A stretch of DNA of 64,000 bases, taken from positions 50,726-114,725 of the forward strand of contig CAZSEX010000003.1 of NCBI GenBank assembly GCA_964606065.1, in the 5' to 3' direction. The stretch is from JAFGHJ01 sp964606065 (GTDB lineage Bacteria > Hydrothermota > UBA3072). Shown piece after piece: positions 17,893 to 27,056 of this stretch. How positions within the stretch are numbered: the first letter of the stretch is position 1; every line of letters starts with the position of its first letter. The position numbers and the translations under genes were made by a program. The notes under the pieces are model-generated. The model saw only the letters and a list, made by a program, of their open reading frames with translations, did no database searches and had not been told where the DNA came from.

Positions 17893-18296
17893 GCAAAGTT
17901 ATCAAAACAACCGAAAATAAAGCAACAGTTCTTATAGAAAATGCTCCGAGCTGTAAAGCCTGCGCATTTTCAAAGTTTTACCGCCTCGGCAAAGAGGAAA
18001 GAGAAATCATTTGCTGGAATAGAAAAGACGCAAAAATTGGTGATATCGTTCAACTTTATACAAGCAATAAAAATTTCTTCATAGCCACAGCCCTGAACTT
18101 CGTTCTGCCCCTTCTGATTCTAATTGGAGGAGTATTACTCGGAAAAAATTTTTTCAGGACAGAGCTTGCCGGCTTCGCGGCAGGCATGGGAAGCATGGCT
18201 ATATATTTTTTAACCTTCTTCTTTATAAACAAAAAAGCATTAAAAAAAGGCATCCTATTACCGGAAATCGAAAAAATTATCAAAAGAAAAACATAA
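17880..18296 (+). CDS. RseC/MucC-like membrane protein
   Basis: 138 residues. The N-terminus (residues 1-60) carries a small-beta-barrel-like region with paired cysteines (PSCKACAF) as in RseC/MucC and RnfF-type proteins. Two membrane segments at about 65-85 and 92-112 follow, then a basic tail. RseC-like proteins are linked to reducing systems and envelope stress. The family assignment is by pattern only. It overlaps cysE by 13 bases. Confidence 0.7.
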   Translation: MEGIGKVIKTTENKATVLIENAPSCKACAFSKFYRLGKEEREIICWNRKDAKIGDIVQLYTSNKNFFIATALNFVLPLLILIGGVLLGKNFFRTELAGFAAGMGSMAIYFLTFFFINKKALKKGILLPEIEKIIKRKT

Positions 18297-18421
18297 CCTT
18301 TTGACTATCAATAGGTTAAACCCTGAAAACCTGAGGGCTTACTGATTGCCTGCTTTTAGATTATAATGCGGGTTGATTTTTCGATCATTTAAAGTTATCT
18401 TACCCTAAAAAAGGAAAAACT

Positions 18422-18646
18422 ATGTGTCTGGCAATACCTATGAAGCTAATAGGTTTTGAGGGGGAAAAGGGTGTAGTCGAGCTCTCGGGAGTAAAAAAGG
18501 AAGTGAGCCTAAGTCTCCTCAAAAATTTTAAGATTGGGGATTATCTTATAATTCACGCAGGTTTCGCTATAGAAAAATTAAATAAAAAAGAAGCGAAGAA
18601 GACGCTTTCCCTCTGGGCTGAAATAGGTAACCTCCGGCAGACATGA
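18422..18646 (+). CDS. hypC: Hydrogenase maturation chaperone HypC
   Basis: 74 residues with the invariant N-terminus MCLAIPMK; Cys2 carries the Fe(CN)2CO group in known HypC proteins. AAGGAAA precedes the ATG. The end overlaps hypD as ATGA. It works with HypD and HypE to build the active site of NiFe hydrogenases. The 125-base upstream gap holds a TATAAT-like element at 18362 without a good -35. Confidence 0.95.
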   Translation: MCLAIPMKLIGFEGEKGVVELSGVKKEVSLSLLKNFKIGDYLIIHAGFAIEKLNKKEAKKTLSLWAEIGNLRQT

Positions 18647-19740
18647 AATACATAACAGAATACAGAAATAAAGATTTATCGCTGAGATTAGCCGGTAGAA
18701 TAAACGATTGTATTTCAAAATACAAGGGAAAGATTTCTTTAATGGAAATTTGCGGAACACATACACATTCTATTTTTCATTCCGGTATGATGAGTTTACT
18801 GTCAGATAAAATAGAACACCTCTCGGGTCCGGGTTGTCCCGTTTGCGTTACTTCCAACGAATATATAGACACAGCAATCGCGTACAGCCGTCTATCCGAT
18901 GTTATAATAACGTCTTTTGGAGACATGATTAAAGTTCCGGGTTCGACTTCTTCTTTAGAAAAAGAAAAGGCCTCCGGAGGAAAAGTCAAAATAGTCTATT
19001 CCCCTCTCGAAAGCCTTGAAATAGCTCGAATTAATCCCGAAAAAAAAGTCGTTTTTCTTGGTGTTGGCTTTGAAACCACCGCTCCTCTTGTAGCCTCCAC
19101 AATCCTGACCGCAAATGAGAAAAAAATAAAAAATTTCTACGTCTTCTCCGGACATAAACTAATCCCTCCTGCCATGAAAGCCCTTTTAGAAAACAAGGAG
19201 TTAAAAATAGACGGTTTTATCTGTCCCGGACACGTCAGCGCGATTATAGGAGAAGAACCTTATGAACCGATTGCCGCCGAATATGGTATACCTTCCGTTA
19301 TAATCGGTTTTGAACCACTCGACTTACTGGAAGGGATAGAAATGTTAATTAAGCAAATAACAGGAGAAGAAAAACCAAAAGTAGAAAATCAATACAGAAG
19401 AGTGGTTCGAAAAAGAGGAAACCTTAAAGCGCTATCTTTAATAAACGAAGTTTTCGAGGTGAAGGATTCGGTATGGAGGGGACTCGGTTTATTGCCAAAA
19501 TCGGGTTTACGCATAAAAGATTCTTACTCTCAATACGACGCTGAAAAACAAATAAACGTGAGGGTAGAAAAAACAAAAATCCACTCAAAATGCATATGCG
19601 GAAAGGTCCTTACAGGGACAAAAAAACCTTACGACTGCCAATTATACGGTAAACTATGTACGCCTGAGCACCCTATCGGTCCCTGCATGGTTTCCTCGGA
19701 AGGAACATGCGCCGCATACTATAAGTTTAACAAACAATGA
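18643..19740 (+). CDS. hypD: Hydrogenase maturation protein HypD
   Basis: 365 residues. Conserved elements are EICGTHTHSIF near residue 30, GPGCPVCVT near 60, GFETTAP near 143, and the C-terminal cysteine-rich region (CICGKVLTG, YDCQLYGKLCTP, GPCMVSSEGTCAAYY) that holds the 4Fe-4S cluster. It assembles the Fe(CN)2CO centre with HypC and HypE. It overlaps both neighbours by four bases. Confidence 0.96.
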   Translation: MKYITEYRNKDLSLRLAGRINDCISKYKGKISLMEICGTHTHSIFHSGMMSLLSDKIEHLSGPGCPVCVTSNEYIDTAIAYSRLSDVIITSFGDMIKVPGSTSSLEKEKASGGKVKIVYSPLESLEIARINPEKKVVFLGVGFETTAPLVASTILTANEKKIKNFYVFSGHKLIPPAMKALLENKELKIDGFICPGHVSAIIGEEPYEPIAAEYGIPSVIIGFEPLDLLEGIEMLIKQITGEEKPKVENQYRRVVRKRGNLKALSLINEVFEVKDSVWRGLGLLPKSGLRIKDSYSQYDAEKQINVRVEKTKIHSKCICGKVLTGTKKPYDCQLYGKLCTPEHPIGPCMVSSEGTCAAYYKFNKQ

Positions 19741-20735
19741 AAAAGATTCTTCTCTCTCACGGAAGCGGAGGTAAAGCGACTGCCGCTCTAATCAAAGAAT
19801 TGATGCTGGATAAATTCGGTAATTCCATTCTTAATGAACTTACCGACTCAGCTGTTTTAGATTCTACGGGAAAACAAAATCTGTGTTTCACGACTGATTC
19901 ATATGTTGTAAATCCTCTTTTCTTCCCGGGAGGAGACATCGCGACTTTAGCCGTAAACGGCACGGTAAACGACCTCTCGGTAATGGGAGCCAGACCTCTT
20001 TTTCTCTCTTGTTCATTTATTATAGAAGAAGGGCTTGATTGGAAGATCTTAGACAAAATCACAACTTCTATGGCAAGAGCAATTCAAAAAGCAAAAGTAA
20101 AAATAGTCACCGGAGACACAAAAGTTGTTGAGAAGGGAAGCGCCGATAAATTATTTATAAATACCTCAGGCGTCGGACTTCTACGGAAAGACCCGATACT
20201 TTCCAAGAACAATATAAAAGTCGGGGATCAAATTATTATAAACGGAGAAATCGGAGCTCATGGATTAGCCGTAATGAGCAAGAGAGAAAACTTCGATACA
20301 AACATAAAAAGTGATTGTGCTCCTTTGTGGTCATTAATCGAAAGTATGCTATCGGCTGGCGGAATTAAGTTTATGCGGGATCCCACAAGAGGAGGTGTAG
20401 CCACCGTATTATGTGAAATAGCGGAAAACTCTGTTTTTGGCATTAAAATAAGCGAAAAAAAACTTCCAATTCATGAAAACGTCTTATCTTTCTCTGAAAT
20501 TCTTGGTCTCGACCCTCTTTACACGGCAAACGAAGGTAAAGTTATCGCTGTGGTAGAAAAAGGAAAGGCTCAATCCATCCTCTCCAACATGAAAAAAAAT
20601 GCACTGGGAAGAGAATCTGCGATAATAGGAGAAATAACAAAAAAGGATAAAGGAAAAGTTATACTCGAAACTGTTATCGGCGGGAAACGAATCATCGATC
20701 GACTCGTGGGCGATCAACTGCCACGTATCTGCTGA
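19737..20735 (+). CDS. hypE: Hydrogenase maturation protein HypE
   Basis: 332 residues of the PurM/AIR-synthase fold. The N-terminus LLSHGSGGKATAALI and FTTDSYVVNPLFFPGGDIA are typical, and the protein ends in the invariant PRIC, whose cysteine becomes the thiocyanate donor. It dehydrates the carbamoyl group (delivered by HypF) to cyanide. hypA, hypB, hypF and any hydrogenase subunit gene lie outside the window. Confidence 0.96.
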   Translation: MKKILLSHGSGGKATAALIKELMLDKFGNSILNELTDSAVLDSTGKQNLCFTTDSYVVNPLFFPGGDIATLAVNGTVNDLSVMGARPLFLSCSFIIEEGLDWKILDKITTSMARAIQKAKVKIVTGDTKVVEKGSADKLFINTSGVGLLRKDPILSKNNIKVGDQIIINGEIGAHGLAVMSKRENFDTNIKSDCAPLWSLIESMLSAGGIKFMRDPTRGGVATVLCEIAENSVFGIKISEKKLPIHENVLSFSEILGLDPLYTANEGKVIAVVEKGKAQSILSNMKKNALGRESAIIGEITKKDKGKVILETVIGGKRIIDRLVGDQLPRIC

Positions 20736-20742
20736 AAAACAA

Positions 20743-21462
20743 ATGCTAATTAGAAAAGATGCGATAGTTCTCAAAAGCTATGATTTTCTAAACACAAGTA
20801 AAATAATCCACATTCTATCTTCTGATTCCCAGCGATTTTCTCTGATAGCGAAAGGAGCCCGAAGAACAAAATCCCTATTTGCCGGCAACATCGAACCACT
20901 AAACCTGGCTCAACTTGTATACTACATAAAACCCGGGAAAAGCCTGGGAACACTAAAAGAAGCAACGGTTAAAAACGCACATCGTTTTTTAAAGAAAGAC
21001 CTATACCGGATAAATATCGGCTGGAGTTTAATAGAGATAGGACGAAAAATACCCTCCCCGATGGATGGGCTATTCGGCTTAGAAAAAAGAGCCCTCAGTT
21101 TTTTAGATAGAGGTTTCAGGGAAGAAGTTTTAATTTATTTTTTTCTTTCACTTTTTAAACTCCAGGGAATATCCCCTCAAACGAATAAATGCGTGGCGTG
21201 CGGTTCAAAAAAAGCCGAATATTTTGATATAGAAGAGGGAGGAACAAAATGCAAAAGCTGCGCATCAGAAACCGCTATTTTTTTTGCCCCATTAAAGAAC
21301 GCAATGGAAATTCTTGGGAAAGGAAGATTTCAAATCTGGGAAAAAGCAACAGAAAAGGATAAAAAACTAATGTTAAATATAACCTTCAAATACGGCATTT
21401 ATCATTTAGGAGACTGGTTGAACCGCATAACAGAGATATTGCCGTTTACAATTAACCCATAG
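20743..21462 (+). CDS. recO: DNA repair protein RecO
   Basis: 239 residues. An N-terminal OB-fold (DAIVLKSYDFLNTSKIIHIL) is followed by a helical part and a C4 zinc-finger-like element (CVACGSKKAE ... CKSC) near residues 147-172. It acts with RecR to load RecA onto SSB-coated DNA. It starts seven bases after hypE. Its last 61 bases overlap the 3' end of the convergent lpxH-like gene. Confidence 0.88.
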   Translation: MLIRKDAIVLKSYDFLNTSKIIHILSSDSQRFSLIAKGARRTKSLFAGNIEPLNLAQLVYYIKPGKSLGTLKEATVKNAHRFLKKDLYRINIGWSLIEIGRKIPSPMDGLFGLEKRALSFLDRGFREEVLIYFFLSLFKLQGISPQTNKCVACGSKKAEYFDIEEGGTKCKSCASETAIFFAPLKNAMEILGKGRFQIWEKATEKDKKLMLNITFKYGIYHLGDWLNRITEILPFTINP

Positions 21463-22127
21463 GAACGCTCACTCTTCCAGTCACCCAATACTGCAAGTGC
21501 CTTTTTTTTTCTTCTCAATAAATAAGGTTTATGGAAATGACCCATGATAACCGCATCGATTTTTTCTGAAAATTTTGTCTCCGCAAATTTCTCGAAGAGC
21601 TTTTCGTTCGGTTTTTGATCTCTGGAACTGGCTTGAGAAAATCTCGACAAAACTTTTGCCATTTGAAGGCCCAGTTCAGGGTGAATTAAGGAATATAATG
21701 CCCGTGAAAACCTGTTAGCCAAAAATTTCTTCGCGATGAAATTACCGTCCATTTCATCGCCATGCTGCAACCATATTCTTTTTTCTCCAATTTTGACGAT
21801 TTCTGCTCCCCTGTGTGTCACGATTCCAAGCTCTTCGATAAAATCACCTATCCAGAAATCGTGATTTCCAATCCAGTAATGAATATCGACCCCTTTCTCT
21901 GAAGTTTTTTTTAACTCATGGAATATATAAAAAAAGCTTTTAGGAACAAAAGATTTGTATTCGAAATAAAAATCAAAGATGTCTCCGAGCAAAAACAATG
22001 TATCTCCTTCCTTGATGACCTTTTTAAGAAACAAAAAAAAAGATTCTATTTCTTCTTTATCCGACCAATCCTGGAAATGAGTATCCGATATTACAAATAC
22101 AGTTTTGCCCTCTGAAATTTCCAACAT
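21402..22127 (-). CDS. lpxH: UDP-2,3-diacylglucosamine hydrolase-like metallophosphatase
   Basis: 241 residues. Calcineurin-type metal motifs are in order: VISDTHF, LLGDIFDF, WIGNHDFW, LQHGDEMD and MGHFHKP. The GDIFDFYFE and GNHDFWIG contexts match LpxH and related envelope phosphatases. It would convert UDP-2,3-diacylglucosamine to lipid X at the membrane surface, which implies lipid A synthesis. Family assignment is good; the exact substrate is inferred. It is the last gene of a minus-strand cluster. Confidence 0.75.
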   Translation of the reverse strand: MLEISEGKTVFVISDTHFQDWSDKEEIESFFLFLKKVIKEGDTLFLLGDIFDFYFEYKSFVPKSFFYIFHELKKTSEKGVDIHYWIGNHDFWIGDFIEELGIVTHRGAEIVKIGEKRIWLQHGDEMDGNFIAKKFLANRFSRALYSLIHPELGLQMAKVLSRFSQASSRDQKPNEKLFEKFAETKFSEKIDAVIMGHFHKPYLLRRKKKALAVLGDWKSERSYGLIVNGNISVMRFNQSPK

Positions 22128-22146
22128 TGAAGTATAAACTTAAAAG

Positions 22147-22440
22147 TTATTTTTTAAATTCCTCTTTCATCTCATCGATGATGCTAATAGCTTCCTCAAA
22201 ATATCTCTTTGCGATAAGTTCGTTTAAAAGCTCCCTGTAGCGTTTCTCTTTGGGAATATCCGCACCTTTTTTGTCTTCCTGTTCCAGAGATATTAGTTCG
22301 GCGCCGGGTTTAGCTGCATCTTCAAAAAAACTTTTCTCTTCATCATCAAGTGCGTCTAAAATCCCTTTCTCTTCCTCCTTTTCTTTACGGCTTTCCTCTT
22401 TCTTGAAAATTTCCTCAAAAGGAGATTTACTCTGTTCCAT
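22147..22440 (-). CDS. Small acidic/charged protein of unknown function
   Basis: About 97 residues, very rich in Glu and Lys, with a helical C-terminus that resembles a single TPR-like helix pair (RYRELLNELIAKRYFEEA). No catalytic motif. The ATG shares a base with the stop of the preceding gene (TGATG), so it is coupled to it. The product may be a partner of the TPR proteins upstream. Confidence 0.65.
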   Translation of the reverse strand: MEQSKSPFEEIFKKEESRKEKEEEKGILDALDDEEKSFFEDAAKPGAELISLEQEDKKGADIPKEKRYRELLNELIAKRYFEEAISIIDEMKEEFKK

Positions 22441-23429
22441 CAAACCTCCCTATCTTTGTATAATTTAAGCTTTTCTTCGACATCCTTTAATGTAGGATCA
22501 AGTTCTATTGCTTTCTGCCAGTTAGAAACTGCTTTATCCAACATCTCTTTTTGCTCATAAGCATATCCTAAATCGGCGTAAGTATAAGCCTCTGTTTCTT
22601 CCTTGCTGCTTGCCTGCTTAAACATTTCAATCGCTTCTTCTATATTCCCTCCTTCAAACATGATTAAACCTATCCCAACCTGAGCTTCTATCATATCCGG
22701 AGCCTCTTCTAAAATTCTGTCGAATACCTTACGAGCGTCTTTTTGTTTCCCATTCTTCGACAACGCAATCGCAAGATTTGACAAAATTTCATTAGAGGAA
22801 TCATCAAGAACAGCTGCTTCTTTCAGTTGAGCAATTGATAATTCAACTTTGCCCGTATAAAAGTTCTTTACAGCCATATCGTTGAGTCTGCGCGCTTCTT
22901 CTTTGTTTCTTCTTATGTCGAATTTCTCTCTTTCAGACTTTAAATCCTCCACATATTTTCCTATCAAAGAAGTCAAGTCTTTGAACCCGCCTGAAGCTTC
23001 TTTAAACTCCATGTACATTTCCTCGAAGACCTTCTGTAAAGTTTCTCTAAGAGCGTTAATCTCTTCTTTAAAAGAAAGTTCGAGTTTTTCGAAAACCTCA
23101 CCAATTTGAGATAATTCAGTACTTATAACATCTGTCGAATCTCCGATTTTCTCTGTTAACGCCTTATGAAACTCCTCTGTCTTTTCAAGCAATTTTTCAG
23201 GACTGTTTTTAACTTCTTCCGAAAGATTGTCCATATTATTCGAGAATTTTTCAAGAAGAGAAGAAATCTCTCCCAACTTCAAATCGAGCATAGCCCTTAA
23301 TTCATACTGATCGTTATGCTGGGCTTTACCCAGATTTCTCAGCACCTCTATGGTTTCGTTCCGGCGTTTTATTTTTTCGTCACTCGTCGCTTTTCGTCCC
23401 TTATTTTTTTGCTTATCGTCTTCTTTCAT
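22440..23429 (-). CDS. Coiled-coil and TPR protein
   Basis: 329 residues. Residues 1-25 are basic; about 30-185 form a long coiled coil with apolipoprotein-like repeats; about 185-325 hold three to four TPR units (for example LYKD-ended repeats with the W..A..LDP pattern). No signal peptide is evident. The function is unknown; it probably scaffolds a complex with the neighbouring large TPR protein. Confidence 0.75.
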   Translation of the reverse strand: MKEDDKQKNKGRKATSDEKIKRRNETIEVLRNLGKAQHNDQYELRAMLDLKLGEISSLLEKFSNNMDNLSEEVKNSPEKLLEKTEEFHKALTEKIGDSTDVISTELSQIGEVFEKLELSFKEEINALRETLQKVFEEMYMEFKEASGGFKDLTSLIGKYVEDLKSEREKFDIRRNKEEARRLNDMAVKNFYTGKVELSIAQLKEAAVLDDSSNEILSNLAIALSKNGKQKDARKVFDRILEEAPDMIEAQVGIGLIMFEGGNIEEAIEMFKQASSKEETEAYTYADLGYAYEQKEMLDKAVSNWQKAIELDPTLKDVEEKLKLYKDREV

Positions 23430-23435
23430 AAAACA

Positions 23436-26400
23436 TCACCCCCTCATAAGAGGTCTTATTCTTTTGTATTTCTCTGTTGCTTCCCGTAACATTGTAGCCA
23501 CATAAACTTTTTTCTTTATGGGGTTCATATTCGTCTTTGAAAGGAGACTTAAAGAAAGCTCTGTTTTTCCGCTTTTAAAAGCAAGCAAAGCTCTTTTTTC
23601 TAAAAAATCTTCTCTTTGCTTTAACCGTGAAAGACGCTGGTATGCCTCCCAATAATTCCCCAGTTCGGCTTCCAGATCGCTTAAAAGGACCTCTTTTTTC
23701 TCATCGTTTACTTTTTCGATTTCTTTTAATGCCTCATCGAAATCTTTTAGTTTAATGTATAAAAAGAATCTTTCTTCAGGATCATCTGTAATCTCAAGCC
23801 TATCAAGCAGTATCCTCTTTTTCATTTTCTGTATCTCCTTTAAGCCAACTTTAATATTTTTACCGAGAAACCAGGAAAGAACTTTTTCTTTCTCTTCTTG
23901 CTTTTTAACTTTTTCGAGATAAAAACGGGCTTTTTCCTTATCTCCGGCAACAAAATAAAGATAAGCTCCTTCCTTAACAATTTCGTCATTATCTGGATAC
24001 TTATCGAGCAACTGCTCGTAAAAAGGCATTTGTTCTTTTATGTCCATGTTTCTTATATATCTGATTGCCTCATCCAAATTTGAAAGACTGAGATTGATTT
24101 TAACCAGCAAAGCAACCATTTCTTCGTCATCTGGATATATAATCGCTTTCAACTTCTCGGCAACTTCGGGAAAATCATCAAGCAATTTTTCCATTTCTAT
24201 TCGACTCTTCTGTTTATCCTCTACTTGATAGCGAAGATTGGCTATTGAAAGCCTGATAGGCATGGGGATTTTTTCTTGAAACAGCTGTTCAAGTTGGTTC
24301 AACAAATATTTCCCTTTTTCTTCCGAGCCATCGAAGAACTTGTCTATTACTCCAACAAGAGGCGCGTTACGTTCTTCGTTCGCATAAATTTTCAAAAGAC
24401 CTCCAGTCAGTTCCTTTGTCAGTTCCACTTTTGGTATTAAAGCTCCTATTTCCTCGTTGATTTTATTTCGTCTTTTTTCATTTGTCCAATAAGCTTCAAT
24501 AAAATACTCCAAAGCCTGTAGAGCATGACCTAAATCTTTCTCGATAGAAGCCTTTAAAAAAACAATGCTTTTTTCGACTTCAGGATTTTCGAATTTTTCA
24601 AAAGCCTCTATTGCCGAACTCTTTAATCTGGGATCGAAACGTATGCTTTTTTCTATTTCCTCGATGCCTGTTAAATCTCCAAGTCGAAGCTTAACTTTAC
24701 CGTAAAAAATTCTGAGTCCGGCATGGATGGGAGCGATATCTATGAGTTTTTCACATTCTTCAAGCATTACTTCGCCCATTGTTTCCTTTTGCTCAAGCGC
24801 CTCTCCCAGGCACCTGACCGCTTTATCTATATTCCCCGCTTCTCTATATAATCTATAAAGAGTCATGACAGTTTCATATTCCGCGTTACCTTCAGCTCTT
24901 ATCTCTTCAAGCAACTCTATCGCTCTTTCAGCGAGAGAATTATCTAATCCTACAGCCCTTCTGATAAGTCCTGCCGCGTTCGACAAATTACCGATTTTCG
25001 AATTCGCTTTAGCCATAGAAATCATTAACTCTGGCTGTTCTTCTAATTCTAAAGATTCCAGAACCTGCGACCCCCACTTGATGGCTTCTTCATAATAATT
25101 GTTTTGAATTAAAATCCTGGTAAGCACTCGAGAAATAGCCTCGTTGTCTTCTCTTTTTTTTAATTCATTAATAAGAAAAGTTGTTATTTCTCCAACATAG
25201 TCAGGAAACTCCCGCGCGGCATTCTCTACTTCCCTGCAACCCTTTTTAAAATCACCCTTATAAAAGTATAAGGAGGCGATAAGCTTTCGCATCTTAGGCT
25301 CATCCCGATAACTCTGTAAATAGGTTATAATAAATCTGAACCTTTCCGTATCCTCATTTATAGCTTCTTTGTAACTGCTCTCCGCTTTATCGAATTCGTT
25401 CGACAATCGGTATAACTCAGCTAAAGCGAATGGATACGTAAAAGGAGGAAAATCCTGTCTGTCAAGGTTCTTATAAAATTTTAAAAATTGTTCGGTAAAT
25501 TCCGGCTTTGCTTTTACTCTCTTATCAAATTCCGTAAGCATCACAGGTATAGTATCTTTATTCTCGGAAATTATCAAATTGACTTTTTCCGCAACTTCTT
25601 CCGGTCCTTCTGGAATTTGAAGCATTAAAGAAATAATTTCTCCCTCGGTACTAACCGGATTTTCCTGTTTAAATTTCTGAAGTTCTTCTTTTACTTGCTC
25701 TGTTCTTTCCGGATCCAGGGATAGTTCTTTATAAATTTGGAGCGCTGCCTCGGTTTCTCCTTCTCTTGAAAGCAATCTCGCTTTCAAAAGCAAAACCGAA
25801 GAAGATAAGTCTTTACCCTCAAATATTTGATTTATCCTTTCAAGTATTACGTTCGACGCCGAAGGAGATTGTTCAAACGTTCCTTCTAAAATATGCACTA
25901 CCTCCTCTTCCCAACCAAGGGTACCATAAATGCTTGCCATGTCAAGAAAACTATCCAAACCCTGAGAAAATTTCCCTCCAAGTTCTTTTACTCTTTTACC
26001 TATTTCTTCGTCCGATTCTATTGAAACAGCCGCGAGAAATTCCTTTAACCCTTCCGCGTTTCTATCTTTTCGAATATAAGCTTCGGCCAATTGTTTATGA
26101 ATTATCGGATTGTCGGGGTCTTTCTTGACCATTTTCTGATATTTTTTGATGGCATCATCTATTTCAAAAGCTCCTATAAGATCAAGCGCCTTTTCCTCTT
26201 TTCCTGACTCAATTAGCAATTCACTTAAATAATCAATAATCTCCTTTGATTTTTTCTTACAGGGAGATAAAATAGAAATTACTTTCTCCTGGAGATCAGG
26301 TTTTGCATTCACGGATTCACGCAACTTGGCAACGCCTTGGGTATAATTTTTGTTTTTAAGCAAAAATTCGCCCAACCCTAATTTTAAATACGCATCTCCG

Positions 26401-27032
26401 TAATTTTCTCTCTCTGCTCTTTTTAATTCTTTTGTAATGTTTTCGATTTCCTCCGGTTTCTTTTCAAATATAATTCTAAATATCCTTAAAGTCTCTTCGC
26501 TTTCTCTCCCTTCCTTCATGATCGCATATAAATAAAAATGCGTAAAGTCTCTGGAGCTAAACTCCGATTTATTCGCAAGGATATTTTTGACAACCTCTCC
26601 CTCTCTCTGGATAAAAGAATCCTTACTTTCATCGCTCATGTCCCTGAAAAAATCATAAACCCCGTCAAAGTCGGCCTTTTCCACCCATTTTTCCATTAAG
26701 TACTCAGCTAAACGGTCCGGCTTGCCTCTACCGTAAAACAAATCCTCTACCTCTCCAATAACCTTGCTTTTCGCTTTTGCGGAAAGCGTTGCGCCTTTCT
26801 CTGCCCAGATAATTACTTCGTTGAGTTTGTCTATAGAATGGTATAAATGCATAATTTCAAGAATAAGAGGGAGATCTGACTCATCGTTTCTTAAAGCGCC
26901 CTGCAATATTTTAATAGCTTTAAGAGAATCCCCTTTTGATGCAACCCTACGGGCTTTATCAATTAGATTGGACTGATCGCCAAAAGTAAACATAACCAAC
27001 AAAGAATATAACAAAAATAAAAAGTAAGTCAA
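23436..27032 (-). CDS. Very large TPR-repeat protein
   Basis: Up to 1,198 residues, almost entirely helical TPR-like repeats over its full length and no recognised enzymatic domain. From the TTG at 27032 it would begin with a short hydrophobic signal-like segment (YFLFLLYSLLVMFTFG). However, this TTG has no Shine-Dalgarno and coincides with a TTGACT-N16-TATATT promoter-like element (27005-27032). If that promoter is real, the ATG at 26993 would be the start and the mRNA nearly leaderless. It lies between a membrane GGDEF gene and a TPR/coiled-coil gene on the same strand, close to dnaA. Confidence 0.75.
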   Translation of the reverse strand: MTYFLFLLYSLLVMFTFGDQSNLIDKARRVASKGDSLKAIKILQGALRNDESDLPLILEIMHLYHSIDKLNEVIIWAEKGATLSAKAKSKVIGEVEDLFYGRGKPDRLAEYLMEKWVEKADFDGVYDFFRDMSDESKDSFIQREGEVVKNILANKSEFSSRDFTHFYLYAIMKEGRESEETLRIFRIIFEKKPEEIENITKELKRAERENYGDAYLKLGLGEFLLKNKNYTQGVAKLRESVNAKPDLQEKVISILSPCKKKSKEIIDYLSELLIESGKEEKALDLIGAFEIDDAIKKYQKMVKKDPDNPIIHKQLAEAYIRKDRNAEGLKEFLAAVSIESDEEIGKRVKELGGKFSQGLDSFLDMASIYGTLGWEEEVVHILEGTFEQSPSASNVILERINQIFEGKDLSSSVLLLKARLLSREGETEAALQIYKELSLDPERTEQVKEELQKFKQENPVSTEGEIISLMLQIPEGPEEVAEKVNLIISENKDTIPVMLTEFDKRVKAKPEFTEQFLKFYKNLDRQDFPPFTYPFALAELYRLSNEFDKAESSYKEAINEDTERFRFIITYLQSYRDEPKMRKLIASLYFYKGDFKKGCREVENAAREFPDYVGEITTFLINELKKREDNEAISRVLTRILIQNNYYEEAIKWGSQVLESLELEEQPELMISMAKANSKIGNLSNAAGLIRRAVGLDNSLAERAIELLEEIRAEGNAEYETVMTLYRLYREAGNIDKAVRCLGEALEQKETMGEVMLEECEKLIDIAPIHAGLRIFYGKVKLRLGDLTGIEEIEKSIRFDPRLKSSAIEAFEKFENPEVEKSIVFLKASIEKDLGHALQALEYFIEAYWTNEKRRNKINEEIGALIPKVELTKELTGGLLKIYANEERNAPLVGVIDKFFDGSEEKGKYLLNQLEQLFQEKIPMPIRLSIANLRYQVEDKQKSRIEMEKLLDDFPEVAEKLKAIIYPDDEEMVALLVKINLSLSNLDEAIRYIRNMDIKEQMPFYEQLLDKYPDNDEIVKEGAYLYFVAGDKEKARFYLEKVKKQEEKEKVLSWFLGKNIKVGLKEIQKMKKRILLDRLEITDDPEERFFLYIKLKDFDEALKEIEKVNDEKKEVLLSDLEAELGNYWEAYQRLSRLKQREDFLEKRALLAFKSGKTELSLSLLSKTNMNPIKKKVYVATMLREATEKYKRIRPLMRG

Positions 27033-27056
27033 GACTTAAACCAAAACGAATTATTA

